DNA from: Nocardioides sp. CER19
GTDB taxonomy: Bacteria; Actinomycetota; Actinomycetes; Propionibacteriales; Nocardioidaceae
Direction: 5' to 3'
Length of the DNA stretch: 64,000 nt
Assembly (NCBI RefSeq): GCF_029846275.1
Contig: NZ_JARVWS010000001.1
Coordinates: 868,001 to 932,000, forward strand
The notes under the pieces are model-generated. The model was given only the letters and a program-made list of their open reading frames with translations. It was not told where the DNA came from and ran no database searches. Every line of letters starts with the position of its first letter. The stretch's first letter is position 1. This document shows, one piece after another, positions 1 through 7,730 of this stretch. The position numbers were made by a program, and so were the translations under genes.

Positions 1-450
1 GGCGAACGCGGCAGCGTTGACCCGGAGCAGCTCGTCCTCGTCGCCGGGACGGAAGCCGCGGACGACGACCCCGTCCGGAGCGGCGGGAAGGGCCGGCAGC
101 GGGTCGGACATCGGCCGGCGCATCACCCACAGCTCGCGCGCCGGCCGGAACCCGTGCGACCCGGCCAGCGCGGCCGCCGCCGGCGACCCACCGTGCGACC
201 AGCCGACCAACGGCCCGTCGGACTCCGACAGGAGCGAGGAGAGCAGGCGCCCGCCGAGACCCTGCCCGCGCGCGGCCGGCCGTACGACGACCGACACCTC
301 CGTCCCGACCAGCAGCGCGAACCCGTCCGGGTCCTCCCAGACCCGCGCGGACTCCGGCCGGTTCCGGATCGTCAGGACCGTGGCCTCGTCGAGCGGGGCC
401 ACCCCGTCGGCGGCCTCGGACTCACGGGCGATCGCCAGTACATGCTCCAC
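1..450 (-). CDS. mshD: Mycothiol synthase MshD (N-terminal part, runs off the window)
   Basis: Acetyl-CoA:Cys-GlcN-Ins acetyltransferase, last step of mycothiol synthesis, cytosolic. The 150 visible codons read VEHVLAIARESEAADG onward and cover the first GNAT repeat, with the acetyl-CoA loop RPAARGQGLG at residues 57-66, then reach the opening of the second repeat (RGFRPGDEDELLRVNAAAFA), the MshD signature. The remainder lies left of base 1. The GTG at 450 is chosen because a TAGGCT hexamer lies 7 nt upstream with no Shine-Dalgarno, the leaderless pattern seen across this window. It lies 64 nt downstream of glnR on the same strand; the same neighbours occur in M. tuberculosis (Rv0818-Rv0819). 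mshA, the first enzyme of the pathway, is at 60 kb. Confidence 0.9.
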   Translation of the reverse strand, partial: MEHVLAIARESEAADGVAPLDEATVLTIRNRPESARVWEDPDGFALLVGTEVSVVVRPAARGQGLGGRLLSSLLSESDGPLVGWSHGGSPAAAALAGSHGFRPARELWVMRRPMSDPLPALPAAPDGVVVRGFRPGDEDELLRVNAAAFA

Positions 451-457
451 GCGGGCC

Positions 458-463
458 AGCCTA
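458..463 (-). promoter_or_regulatory. -10 hexamer for leaderless mshD
   Basis: TAGGCT on the minus strand, separated by 7 nt from the mshD GTG at 450. No Shine-Dalgarno is present, so transcription probably starts at or next to the start codon. Confidence 0.5.
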
Positions 464-514
464 GAGTTCTGGGGCGCGCCACGGTCACCTGGCGACCGTG
501 CTGCTCCCCGAAGC

Positions 515-1252
515 TCAGGCGTCGGCCTCCACCCGCGGCGACCCCAGCCGGGCGGCGTCGGACTCGGCCGACTTGCTGGGCAGCACGAACCGGTAGCCGA
601 CGTTGCGGACCGTGCCGATGAGCGTCTCGTTCTCGGGGCCGAGCTTGGCGCGCAGCCGCCGGACGTGCACGTCGACGGTCCGGGTGCCCCCGAAGTAGTC
701 GTAGCCCCAGACCTCCTGGAGCAGCTGCTGCCTGGAGAAGACCCGGCCGGGGTGCTGGGCGAGGAACTTGAGGAGCTCGAACTCCTTGAACGTCAGGTCG
801 AGCGAGCGCTTGCCCACCTTGGCCGTGTAGGTCGCGTCGTCGACCACGACCTCGCCGGACCTGATGACGTGCGCCTCCGGATCGGCCGCCTCCCGGGCCG
901 CGCCGAGCCGGCCGATCGCCAGCTTGATCCGGGCCTCGAGCTCGGCCGGGCCGCAGGTGTGGAGGACGACGTCGTCCATGCCCCAGTCGTGGGCGACGAC
1001 GGCGAGCCCGCCCTCGGTGACGACGAGGACCACCGGCACGTCGGTGCCCGTCGTGCGGATGAGCCGACACAGGTCGCGGGCCTGGGCCAGGTCCTGGCGG
1101 CCGTCGACCAGCAGCAGGTCGGAGTCGGGCGCCTCGAGCAGGGCGCTGCCCTCGGCAGGCAGGATCCGTACGTGGTGACCGAGGAGCGACAGCCCCGGGA
1201 TCACCTCCACCGAGGGCTGCAGCGCGCTCGTCAGCAGGAGCAGGGTGCTCAT
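515..1252 (-). CDS. glnR: GlnR-type orphan response regulator
   Basis: OmpR-like DNA-binding regulator of nitrogen assimilation, 245 aa. An atypical receiver domain (about 1-120, with Asp50 in LLLVDGRQD) is followed by a winged helix (about 150-235: [35 protein letters not shown]). GlnR receivers keep this Asp but are not conventionally phosphorylated; no kinase gene is adjacent. The ATG at 1252 is chosen because GGAGG sits about 7 nt upstream and the mature GlnR start ([10 protein letters not shown]) aligns; a longer in-frame start at 1303 has no such support. It is divergent from the MoaD-like gene and precedes mshD, as in Mycobacterium. Confidence 0.88.
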   Translation of the reverse strand: MSTLLLLTSALQPSVEVIPGLSLLGHHVRILPAEGSALLEAPDSDLLLVDGRQDLAQARDLCRLIRTTGTDVPVVLVVTEGGLAVVAHDWGMDDVVLHTCGPAELEARIKLAIGRLGAAREAADPEAHVIRSGEVVVDDATYTAKVGKRSLDLTFKEFELLKFLAQHPGRVFSRQQLLQEVWGYDYFGGTRTVDVHVRRLRAKLGPENETLIGTVRNVGYRFVLPSKSAESDAARLGSPRVEADA

Positions 1253-1335
1253 GACTCGACCTCCGTCAAGGGCAGGAGTGGTACGAGGAGCACCAAGACG
1301 CAACGCTGAGCCTCGGTGAGTTGATCGTCAGCGCA

Positions 1336-1341
1336 TACTAG
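1336..1341 (-). promoter_or_regulatory. Candidate -10 element of glnR
   Basis: TAGTAT on the minus strand in the 126-bp divergent region between glnR and the MoaD-like gene, about 84 nt before the glnR start. No convincing -35 is visible, so this rests on the hexamer alone. Confidence 0.35.
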
Positions 1342-1378
1342 CGAAACCTCGTCGTCACCTGTTGAGAAAGGGCGTGCT

Positions 1379-1645
1379 GTGGGACACATCCGCATTCGCT
1401 ACTGGGCGGCGGCGAAGGCGGCCGCCGGCGTGGCCCAGGACGAGCTCGAGGTCGAGTCGCCGCTGTCGCTCGCCGAGGTCGTACGACGGGCGGTCGACCT
1501 GCATCCCGGCACCCGCCTGGCCGACGTACTCCAGGTGTGCTCCGCGCTGGTCGACGACCGGCCCGTGAAGCGCCTCGACCCGGCGGCCGTCCAGGTCGAG
1601 CCGGGTCAGTCGGTGGAGTTCCTCCCGCCCTTCGCCGGCGGGTGA
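1379..1645 (+). CDS. MoaD/ThiS-family sulfur-carrier protein
   Basis: An 88-aa ubiquitin-fold protein ending in Gly-Gly (FLPPFAGG). In this family the terminal glycine is adenylated and thiocarboxylated to donate sulfur. The opening strand (HIRIRYWAAAKAAAGV) and the hydrophobic core match MoaD-like proteins. The GTG at 1379 follows an AGAAAGGG Shine-Dalgarno. It sits among sulfur-transfer genes (thioredoxin, rhodanese CysA2, SseC), so a role in thiosulfate/CysO-type or molybdopterin sulfur transfer is possible. The partner cannot be decided because no MoeB, MoaE or CysM homologue is in the window. Confidence 0.82.
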   Translation: MGHIRIRYWAAAKAAAGVAQDELEVESPLSLAEVVRRAVDLHPGTRLADVLQVCSALVDDRPVKRLDPAAVQVEPGQSVEFLPPFAGG

Positions 1646-1717
1646 TCCTCCGAGCCGAGCAGCCCTCGTTCCGCCGGTCGCGGAATGTCGCCTCGGGCAC
1701 CTGGCGTTAGGACTGGC

Positions 1718-2182
1718 ATGACCGGACTCTGGGTGGCCGCGGCCGCCATCGTGCTGGCGCTCGCGTTCGGTGCGTTCCGCGCGCTGAGCGACGGCCGTTT
1801 CCGCGGCACGCACTCGGTCAGGGGCGCCGAGCAGCCTGCGGACGAGGTCGCGACGGAGCCGTCCGTGTGGGCGCAGCTCGGCGACGCGTCCGGCAGCGCC
1901 GTCCTCGGGGAGCGGGCAACGCTCGTCCAGTTCTCGAGCGCCTTCTGCGCTCCGTGCCGGGTCACCCGACGCGTGCTCGCAGAGGTGGCGGGCGTCGTAC
2001 CCGGCGTCGTGCACCTCGAGATCGATGCCGAGCACCACCTCGAGGCCGTACGCCGCCTCGGGATCCTGCGTACGCCGACCACCCTGGTGCTCGACGCCGC
2101 CGGACACGAGGTGGCCAGGGCCGCTGGTGCGCCTCGCAAGGAGCAGGTCCTGAGTGCGATCCCGACGCCCGATCCCGCATGA
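1718..2182 (+). CDS. Membrane-anchored thioredoxin-like protein (ThiX type)
   Basis: A 154-aa protein with one N-terminal transmembrane segment (TGLWVAAAAIVLALAFGAF, residues 2-20) followed by a thioredoxin fold exposed outside the cytoplasm. The active site is FCAPC near residue 81. The later part keeps the cis-Pro motif (RTPTTLVL). It corresponds in position and architecture to mycobacterial ThiX (Rv0816c), next to cysA2 and glnR. The ATG at 1718 is preferred over an upstream in-frame ATG at 1685 because it gives a clean anchor and lies just after a TTAGGACT stretch resembling other leaderless promoters here. Probable disulfide or sulfur-transfer oxidoreductase; the substrate is unknown. 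Confidence 0.82.
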   Translation: MTGLWVAAAAIVLALAFGAFRALSDGRFRGTHSVRGAEQPADEVATEPSVWAQLGDASGSAVLGERATLVQFSSAFCAPCRVTRRVLAEVAGVVPGVVHLEIDAEHHLEAVRRLGILRTPTTLVLDAAGHEVARAAGAPRKEQVLSAIPTPDPA

Positions 2183-2237
2183 CGAGACAAACGTCCATCA
2201 TGTGAGACGTGAAGTCGCCCGCCTCCGACACGCCACC

Positions 2238-2243
2238 TAGGGT
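2238..2243 (+). promoter_or_regulatory. -10 hexamer for leaderless Cys leader peptide
   Basis: TAGGGT followed by a 7-nt spacer and the ATG of the 26-codon leader at 2251. No Shine-Dalgarno precedes that ATG, consistent with leaderless translation. Confidence 0.6.
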
Positions 2244-2250
2244 TGCTGCC

Positions 2251-2331
2251 ATGTCCTCGACCATGCTGACCAAGCGCCGCGCAGTGGACCACTGCCGCGT
2301 GCGCTCGTCGCTGTGTCGAATGTCGTCCTGA
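2251..2331 (+). CDS. Cysteine-containing leader peptide of the DUF4395-cysA2-sseC operon
   Basis: A 26-codon leaderless ORF reading MSSTMLTKRRAVDHCRVRSS then LCRMSS. Cys codons are at 15 (TGC, 2293) and 22 (TGT, 2314). The LTKRRAVDxCRVxxxLCR pattern matches the short actinobacterial leader peptides placed before sulfur genes. In mycobacteria, Cys-rich leaderless ORFs before the homologous operon act as cysteine-responsive attenuators. It stops 52 nt before the DUF4395 start. A small hairpin (2355-2372) separates it from the GAGGAG Shine-Dalgarno at 2374. Inference: ribosome stalling at the Cys codons when cysteine is scarce exposes that ribosome-binding site. Confidence 0.8.
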   Translation: MSSTMLTKRRAVDHCRVRSSLCRMSS

Positions 2332-2354
2332 GTCATCCCACCCAGCCGACGACC

Positions 2355-2372
2355 GGCCGCTCCAGCGCGGCC
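2355..2372 (+). promoter_or_regulatory. Small hairpin next to the DUF4395 ribosome-binding site
   Basis: GGCCGC and GCGGCC arms flank a 6-nt loop, ending 2 nt before the GAGGAG ribosome-binding site. It lies between the Cys leader peptide stop and the first structural gene, so it could be part of an attenuator. The stem is short and no competing fold was computed. Confidence 0.35.
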
Positions 2373-2383
2373 CGAGGAGAGAC

Positions 2384-2866
2384 ATGTCCACCCAGCAGAG
2401 CGCTGGTCGAGTTGCGAGCGCCGGCGCGCGTGCCGAGACCACGCAGGCCGGCATCGACCCGCGGGGGCCGCAGTTCAACGCGGCGGTCACGATGGTGGTG
2501 CTCGTCGCCATCCTCGCTACGGCGGGCACGGCCCTCGGGACGGTGCTCACCGCCGCCCAGGCCGCCCTGTTCGTCTGGGGTGCGACCGCCGGCGTCACCA
2601 GGACGCCCCATGCACGCGCCTTCAAGGCGCTGGTCAGGCCTCGGCTGAGCGCCCCCGACCACCTCGAGGACCCGGCTCCGCCGCGGTTCGCCCAGGCCGT
2701 GGGTGCCGTCTTCACCGCTGTCGCCCTCGTCGCCTTCCTGGCCGGCGGCACCGTCGTCGGCGAGATCGCCATCGGCCTCGCCCTGGTGGCAGCCACCCTC
2801 AACGCCGTCTTCAGGTTCTGCCTCGGCTGCGAGCTCTACCTCGTCATCAAGCGCTTCACCCACTGA
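2384..2866 (+). CDS. DUF4395 membrane protein
   Basis: A 160-aa integral membrane protein with about four hydrophobic segments. It ends in the family motif FCLGCELYL (residues about 145-153), whose two cysteines face the end of the last helix. A GAGGAGAG Shine-Dalgarno precedes the ATG. DUF4395 proteins recur beside rhodaneses and membrane thioredoxins; the biochemical role is not established. It is the first structural gene after the Cys leader and is followed 44 nt later by cysA2, so it is expected to respond to cysteine supply. Confidence 0.85.
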   Translation: MSTQQSAGRVASAGARAETTQAGIDPRGPQFNAAVTMVVLVAILATAGTALGTVLTAAQAALFVWGATAGVTRTPHARAFKALVRPRLSAPDHLEDPAPPRFAQAVGAVFTAVALVAFLAGGTVVGEIAIGLALVAATLNAVFRFCLGCELYLVIKRFTH

Positions 2867-2910
2867 AGGAACACACGCGCCATCCGGCGCACAAGAAAGG
2901 GACAACAGAC

Positions 2911-3765
2911 ATGAGCCGCGAGAACTCCCTCGTCTCCGCCCAGTGGGTGGAAGAGCACCTGGACGACCCGAAGGTCGTCCTCGTCGAGGTCGACGAGGAC
3001 ACCTCCGCCTACGACAAGGGCCACATCCGGGGCGCCATCAAGCTCGACTGGACCAGCGAGCTGCAGGACCAGGTCCGCCGCGACTTCCTCAACAAGCAGC
3101 AGTTCGAGGCCCTGCTCTCCAGCAAGGGCGTCGGCAACGACGACACCGTGATCCTCTACGGCGGCAACAACAACTGGTTCGCCGCCTACGCCTACTGGTA
3201 CTTCAAGCTCTACGGCCACCAGGACGTCAAGCTGCTCGACGGCGGTCGCAAGAAGTGGGAGCTCGACAGCCGCGAGCTGACCGAGGAGACGCCCGACCGC
3301 GCCGCGACGACCTACACCGCGCAGGACCAGGACAAGAGCATCCGCGCGTTCCGCGACGAGGTGGTCGAGGCCATCGGCGTGAAGAACATCGTCGACGTGC
3401 GCAGCCCCGACGAGTACGCCGGCCGGCTGCTCGCGCCCGCCCACCTGCCGCAGGAGCAGGCCCAGCGCGCCGGGCACGTCCCGACGTCGGTCAACGTGCC
3501 CTGGAGCAAGAACGCCAACGACGACGGCACCTTCAAGTCCGACGAGGCCCTCAAGGCGCTCTACGACGAGGTCGGCTTCGACAACGGCAAGGACACCATC
3601 GCGCTGTGCCGCATCGGTGAGCGGTCCTCGCTCACCTGGTTCGTCCTCCACGAGCTGCTCGGCCAGGAGAACGTGAAGAACTACGACGGCTCCTGGACCG
3701 AGTACGGCTCGCTGGTCGGCGTTCCGGTCGTTCTCGGCGACGAGCCCGGCGAGGCGAGCGCCTGA
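2911..3765 (+). CDS. cysA2: Thiosulfate sulfurtransferase, CysA2/SseA-type tandem rhodanese
   Basis: 284 aa, cytosolic, two rhodanese domains (about 8-130 and 150-275). The catalytic loop CRIGERSS near residue 233 carries the persulfide-forming Cys in the second domain; the first domain lacks it. It transfers sulfane sulfur from thiosulfate or 3-mercaptopyruvate to thiol acceptors. The loop matches mycobacterial CysA2/CysA3. An AGAAAGGGACAAC ribosome-binding region precedes the ATG. Its stop overlaps the start of sseC (TGATG), so the two are translationally coupled. Confidence 0.9.
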   Translation: MSRENSLVSAQWVEEHLDDPKVVLVEVDEDTSAYDKGHIRGAIKLDWTSELQDQVRRDFLNKQQFEALLSSKGVGNDDTVILYGGNNNWFAAYAYWYFKLYGHQDVKLLDGGRKKWELDSRELTEETPDRAATTYTAQDQDKSIRAFRDEVVEAIGVKNIVDVRSPDEYAGRLLAPAHLPQEQAQRAGHVPTSVNVPWSKNANDDGTFKSDEALKALYDEVGFDNGKDTIALCRIGERSSLTWFVLHELLGQENVKNYDGSWTEYGSLVGVPVVLGDEPGEASA

Positions 3766-4061
3766 TGTGCGGCGCCACTGAGGGCGGTCTGAGCCTCGCC
3801 GGGGTCGACGTCGCGAAGGAGGCCATCATCCAGGGTCAGGTCGTCCGCGGCGGCGACCCGGTCGGCGGTGCGTACGTCCGTCTGCTCGACCGGACCGGTG
3901 AGTTCACCGCCGAGGTGCCGACCAGCGCCACGGGCCACTTCCGGTTCTTCGCCGGCGACGGTCAGTGGACGCTGCGGACGCTCGCCCCCAAGGCCGAGCC
4001 CGTCGACCGGAAGGTGCACGCCGCCGTCGGCAGCGTCGCCGAGGTCCAGATCGCTCTCTGA
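3765..4061 (+). CDS. sseC: DUF1416 protein SseC
   Basis: A 98-aa protein beginning MCGATEGGLSLAGVDVAKEA, with a beta-sandwich of the carboxypeptidase-regulatory (CarboxypepD_reg/DUF1416) type. It is the constant partner of CysA2-type rhodaneses in actinobacteria and is thought to assist thiosulfate/sulfur metabolism. The ATG overlaps the cysA2 stop. A perfect hairpin follows 23 nt after the stop and closes the operon. Confidence 0.88.
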   Translation: MCGATEGGLSLAGVDVAKEAIIQGQVVRGGDPVGGAYVRLLDRTGEFTAEVPTSATGHFRFFAGDGQWTLRTLAPKAEPVDRKVHAAVGSVAEVQIAL

Positions 4062-4084
4062 GCCCGTAGGGCGACGACGACGCA

Positions 4085-4119
4085 CGAAGCCCGCCCGGGT
4101 CCGACCCGGGCGGGCTTCG
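4085..4119 (+). terminator. Strong hairpin terminator after sseC
   Basis: Perfect 16-bp inverted repeat (arms 4085-4100 and 4104-4119, 3-nt loop, core GCCCGCCCGGGT). There is no U-tract, as is usual in high-GC actinobacteria. Confidence 0.8.
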
Positions 4120-4188
4120 CGCTGCCGCGAGCATTTCGTCGGCGACGCGGCGGGTCGTTAGCCTCACCGGGCCCGACGGCCACGATCG

Positions 4189-6360
4189 ATGCGGAGACAA
4201 CCGGCTGTGCCTCAGCGCCCCACGACGGAATCGCCCACCTTCGTCGCCACGCTCCGCCGCTCACTGCTGGACCGCAGGTCGCCCGGCCGCGCCGACATCC
4301 AGGGGATCCGCGCGCTCGCCGTCGTCGTCGTCATCCTCAACCACCTGTTCGGCAACCCGGCCGGCGGCTTCGTGGGCGTCGACATCTTCTTCGTGATCTC
4401 CGGCTTCCTCATCACCGGGCTGCTGCTGAGGGAGCACGAGCGGACCGGGCACATCTCGTTCCTGGGCTTCTACCGCCGGCGCATCCGGCGGATCCTCCCG
4501 GCGGCCACGCTGGTCCTCCTGGTCGGTGTCGGCTGGTCCTACTTCGTCTTCCCCACCGCGCGGTGGGACGCCACTCGCGTCGACGCCGTCTGGGCGGAGC
4601 TGTTCGGCGCGAACCTCCGGTTCCAGGAGCTCTCCACCGACTACTTCAACGCCACCGGTCCGGTCTCGCCCTTCCAGCACTACTGGTCGCTGTCGATCGA
4701 GGAGCAGTTCTACTTCGTCTGGCCGTGGCTGATGCTGCTCCTCTTCGCCGTGCTGCTCCGCCGCAACCACTCCCGCCAGCGTGCCAGCGTCGTCGTCTTC
4801 GCCGTGCTGGGCGTCGTCACGGCCGCCTCGTTCGTGTACGCCGTCCGCCAGTCGGCAGCGGCGCCGGCGTCGGCGTACTTCGACTCCTTCACCCGCGTGT
4901 GGGAGCTCGGCGTCGGCGCGCTGCTCGCCGGTGCGACGCCGGTCCTCGTCCGGATCCCGCTCGCCCTCCGACCCGCGCTCGCCTGGACCGGAGCGGCCGG
5001 GATGGTCTTCTCGGTCGTGCACGTGCGCAGCACGATGTCGTTCCCGGCGCCGTGGGGCCTGCTGCCGGTCCTGTCCGCCGCGCTGACGATCGCCGCTGGC
5101 ACCTTCGCGGACCGCACCCAGCAGCAGCGCTGGTTCTTCCCGTTCACGAGCCGTCCGGCGAGCTACGTCGGCGACATCTCGTACTCGCTCTACGTGTGGC
5201 ACTTCCCGATCATCGTGATCGCCACCGCCACCTGGGGCAGCAGCACGAGCGTGAAGACGAAGGTCCTGCTCGGGATCGTCGTGGTCGCCGTCTACTCCTA
5301 CCACCTGGTCGAGGACCCGATCCGCCGCTCCCGGTTCCTGGCGCTCCGGAGTCGGGGGACCCACCAGGGGAAGGTGCTCGTGAGCGGCCTCGTCGTCGGC
5401 TGCCTGGCGATCGGCGCCGCGGTGGTGGGCTCCAACGGCGCGGCCGCGGACGGGGGAGCGGTCAGCGTGCCGAAGGCGTCGGCGGCGGCCGCGCTGGCGA
5501 AGTACGGCCCCGCGGGCCGGGTCTTGAAGGCCGAGATCGTCGACGCGCTCGGGGCGACCGCGTGGCCCTCCGACCTGCACCCGTCGATCGACGAGTCCAT
5601 CGGGGGCTCCGAGTCGTCGCCCGACATGATGGCGTGCGGGACGCCGACGTCGACGCTGGATCCCGAGCGCTGCTCCTGGGGCAGCCGGGCGCCGCGGCAC
5701 ACGGCCGTCATCGTCGGCGACTCGATCGCGATGACCTACGCGACGTCCCTGCGAGCGATCTTCGAGAAGATGCCCGGCTGGCGGTTCTACGTCATGGGCA
5801 CGTTCGGCTGCGTCTTCACGCAGACCCTGGTCGCCAGCGCCGACCCGGCGACCCAGAAGGCCTGCCCCAAGCGCAAGGACGACGCCGTGCAGGCCGCCCT
5901 GCGGCTCCACCCGGACCTGCTGTTCGTCGCCAACCTGGACATGATGCGGATCCCCGTGGGAGGCGGCGCGCTCACACCGCAGCAGTTCGCCGACAGCACG
6001 GGGAGGATCCTCGCCCCGTTCCAGGACGGCGCCGGCCGCATCGTCATGCTCTCCTCGCCGCCGCCCGACAAGGACATCGCCGCCTGCTACACCAGGCGCA
6101 GCCACCCGAGCGACTGCGTCAGCTCCGTCGTCCCCTACTGGAAGGCGCAGCGGACCGCCGACCGGGCGATGGTCAAGAGCCTGGGCGGAACCTGGATCGA
6201 CGCCCGCGACTGGTTCTGCGCCTTCGGGCGGTGTCCGGCCTTCGTCGGTACGACGCCCACCAAGGTGGATGCCAGCCACATGACCGTCTCGTACGCGCTG
6301 AGGATCGCCCCGGCCGTCAAGGAGACCCTCGTCCGAGCCGGCGTGCTGGCCGTCCGCTGA
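4189..6360 (+). CDS. OatA-like acyltransferase-3 with C-terminal SGNH domain
   Basis: A 723-aa membrane enzyme. An acyltransferase-3 domain with about ten helices (residues 30-390) begins RADIQGIRALAVVVVILNHL; VDIFFVISGFLITG and QHYWSLSIEEQFY are family motifs. An extracytoplasmic SGNH domain follows (about 470-723) with GDS near 510 and the catalytic DASH near 694-697. Such proteins O-acetylate peptidoglycan or surface polysaccharide. The GTG 18 nt downstream (4207), preceded by GGAG, is an alternative start. It stands alone between two terminators, near capsule/EPS genes. The acceptor cannot be told from sequence. Confidence 0.85.
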   Translation: MRRQPAVPQRPTTESPTFVATLRRSLLDRRSPGRADIQGIRALAVVVVILNHLFGNPAGGFVGVDIFFVISGFLITGLLLREHERTGHISFLGFYRRRIRRILPAATLVLLVGVGWSYFVFPTARWDATRVDAVWAELFGANLRFQELSTDYFNATGPVSPFQHYWSLSIEEQFYFVWPWLMLLLFAVLLRRNHSRQRASVVVFAVLGVVTAASFVYAVRQSAAAPASAYFDSFTRVWELGVGALLAGATPVLVRIPLALRPALAWTGAAGMVFSVVHVRSTMSFPAPWGLLPVLSAALTIAAGTFADRTQQQRWFFPFTSRPASYVGDISYSLYVWHFPIIVIATATWGSSTSVKTKVLLGIVVVAVYSYHLVEDPIRRSRFLALRSRGTHQGKVLVSGLVVGCLAIGAAVVGSNGAAADGGAVSVPKASAAAALAKYGPAGRVLKAEIVDALGATAWPSDLHPSIDESIGGSESSPDMMACGTPTSTLDPERCSWGSRAPRHTAVIVGDSIAMTYATSLRAIFEKMPGWRFYVMGTFGCVFTQTLVASADPATQKACPKRKDDAVQAALRLHPDLLFVANLDMMRIPVGGGALTPQQFADSTGRILAPFQDGAGRIVMLSSPPPDKDIAACYTRRSHPSDCVSSVVPYWKAQRTADRAMVKSLGGTWIDARDWFCAFGRCPAFVGTTPTKVDASHMTVSYALRIAPAVKETLVRAGVLAVR

Positions 6361-6371
6361 GGCGAACGCAG

Positions 6372-6403
6372 GAGCCCGCCCGACCTGACGGTCGGGCGGG
6401 CTC
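6372..6403. terminator. Bidirectional terminator between acyltransferase gene and cysN
   Basis: Inverted repeat with 14-bp arms (6372-6385 and 6390-6403, core GAGCCCGCCCGAC) and a 4-nt loop. It lies between convergent genes. Confidence 0.8.
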
Positions 6404-6437
6404 TGGTCCCGACCAGCGGAGCCGGCGAGCGCCGCAG

Positions 6438-7730
6438 TCAGCTGGCGGTGTTGATCATCCCCGCGCCGACGGTGACGCCCGTGGCCTCGTCGATGAGGAT
6501 GAACGACCCGGTGGTGCGGTTCTTCGAGTAGGGGTCGACCAGCAGGGGCACCGTGGTGCGCAGCTGGATGCGGCCGATCTCGTTGAGGCCCAGCTCCTTG
6601 GTCGCGCTGTCGCGGTGCAGCGTGTTGACGTCGAGGCGGTACTGCACGTCCTTGACGAGCGCGCGCGCCGACCGGGTGGTGTGCTTGATCGCCAGCTTCT
6701 GTCGCGGCCGCAGTGGGTTCGTCGTCATCCAGCAGATCATCGCGTCGATGTCCTGGCTCGGCTTCGGGGCGTTGTTGACGCGGGCGAGCATGTCGCCGCG
6801 GGAGACGTCGACGTCGTCCTCGAGGCGGACGGTCACCGACATCGGCGGGAACGCCTCACCGATCTCCCTGTCGAACAGGTCGATGCCCGCGATGCGCGAC
6901 GTCATGCCCGACGGCAGTACGACGACCTCGTCACCGGGCCGCAGCACGCCGCCGGCCACCTGGCCGGCGTACCCGCGGTAGTCGTGGTGCTCGTCGGACT
7001 TGGGCCGGACGACGTACTGCACGGGGAACCGGACGTCGACCAGGTCGCGGTCGGAGGCCACGTGGACGTTCTCGAGGTGGTGCATCAGCGTCGGGCCGGA
7101 GTACCACTTCATGTTCTCGGAGCGCTCGACGACGTTGTCGCCCTGGAGCGCCGAGATCGGGATGACCTCGAGGTCGGGCACGTTGAGCTTGGTCGCGAAC
7201 TGGGTGAAGTCGGCCGCGATCTGGTCGTAGATCTCCTGGCTGTAGTCGACCAGGTCCATCTTGTTGATCGCGAGCACGAGGTGCGGCACCCGGAGCAGCG
7301 ACAGCAACACGGCGTGCCGGCGCGACTGCTCGGTCATCCCGTGCCGTGCGTCCACGAGGACGAGCCCGAGGTCGGCGGTGGAGGCGCCGGTGACCATGTT
7401 GCGGGTGTACTGCACGTGGCCGGGGGTGTCGGCGATGATGAACTTCCGCTTCGGCGTCGCGAAGTAGCGGTAGGCGACGTCGATCGTGATGCCCTGCTCG
7501 CGCTCGCTGCGCAGCCCGTCGGTCAGCAGCGAGAGGTCGGTGTAGTCGTGGCCCTTCGCCGAGCTGGTGGCCTCCACGGCCGCGAGCTGGTCCTCGAAGA
7601 TCGCCTTCGAGTCGAGCAGCAGTCGCCCGATGAGGGTCGACTTGCCGTCGTCGACCGAGCCGGCGGTCGCGAACCGCAGCAGGTCCATCTTGCGCCCGTC
7701 GTTGGTCGAGCCTGTCGAAACCGAGGCCAT
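6438..7730 (-). CDS. cysN: Sulfate adenylyltransferase subunit 1 (GTPase CysN)
   Basis: 430 aa. GTP hydrolysis by CysN drives ATP sulfurylase (CysD) to make APS from sulfate. EF-Tu-like G domain: GSVDDGKST (about 24-32), DTPGH, NKMD; then two beta-barrels. There is no fused APS kinase; cysC is separate at 22.2 kb. The ATG overlaps the cysD stop by one base (TGATG). Odd: the N-terminal MASVSTGSTNDG is encoded by bases 7700-7723, which read like a GGTTTCGACAGGCTCGACC repeat sequence rather than a conserved CysN start; family homology begins at about GRKMDLLRFAT. Confidence 0.95.
   Translation of the reverse strand: MASVSTGSTNDGRKMDLLRFATAGSVDDGKSTLIGRLLLDSKAIFEDQLAAVEATSSAKGHDYTDLSLLTDGLRSEREQGITIDVAYRYFATPKRKFIIADTPGHVQYTRNMVTGASTADLGLVLVDARHGMTEQSRRHAVLLSLLRVPHLVLAINKMDLVDYSQEIYDQIAADFTQFATKLNVPDLEVIPISALQGDNVVERSENMKWYSGPTLMHHLENVHVASDRDLVDVRFPVQYVVRPKSDEHHDYRGYAGQVAGGVLRPGDEVVVLPSGMTSRIAGIDLFDREIGEAFPPMSVTVRLEDDVDVSRGDMLARVNNAPKPSQDIDAMICWMTTNPLRPRQKLAIKHTTRSARALVKDVQYRLDVNTLHRDSATKELGLNEIGRIQLRTTVPLLVDPYSKNRTTGSFILIDEATGVTVGAGMINTAS
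7700..7723 (-). repeat. Repeat-like sequence forming the cysN 5' codons
   Basis: The minus-strand sequence GGTTTCGACAGGCTCGACCA supplies codons 4-10 of cysN (VSTGSTN). I believe this word to be dispersed in related actinobacterial genomes, but no second good copy is in this window. Confidence 0.35.

Noticed and set aside
1253..1378. GlnR-box-like sequences between glnR and the MoaD-like gene
   Set aside because: No pair of GTnAC/GAAAC-type half-sites with correct spacing could be identified by eye.
4261..6279. A 672-codon minus-strand open frame opposite the acyltransferase gene
   Set aside because: Arg/Asp/Glu-rich shadow of the real gene, without start signals or family motifs.
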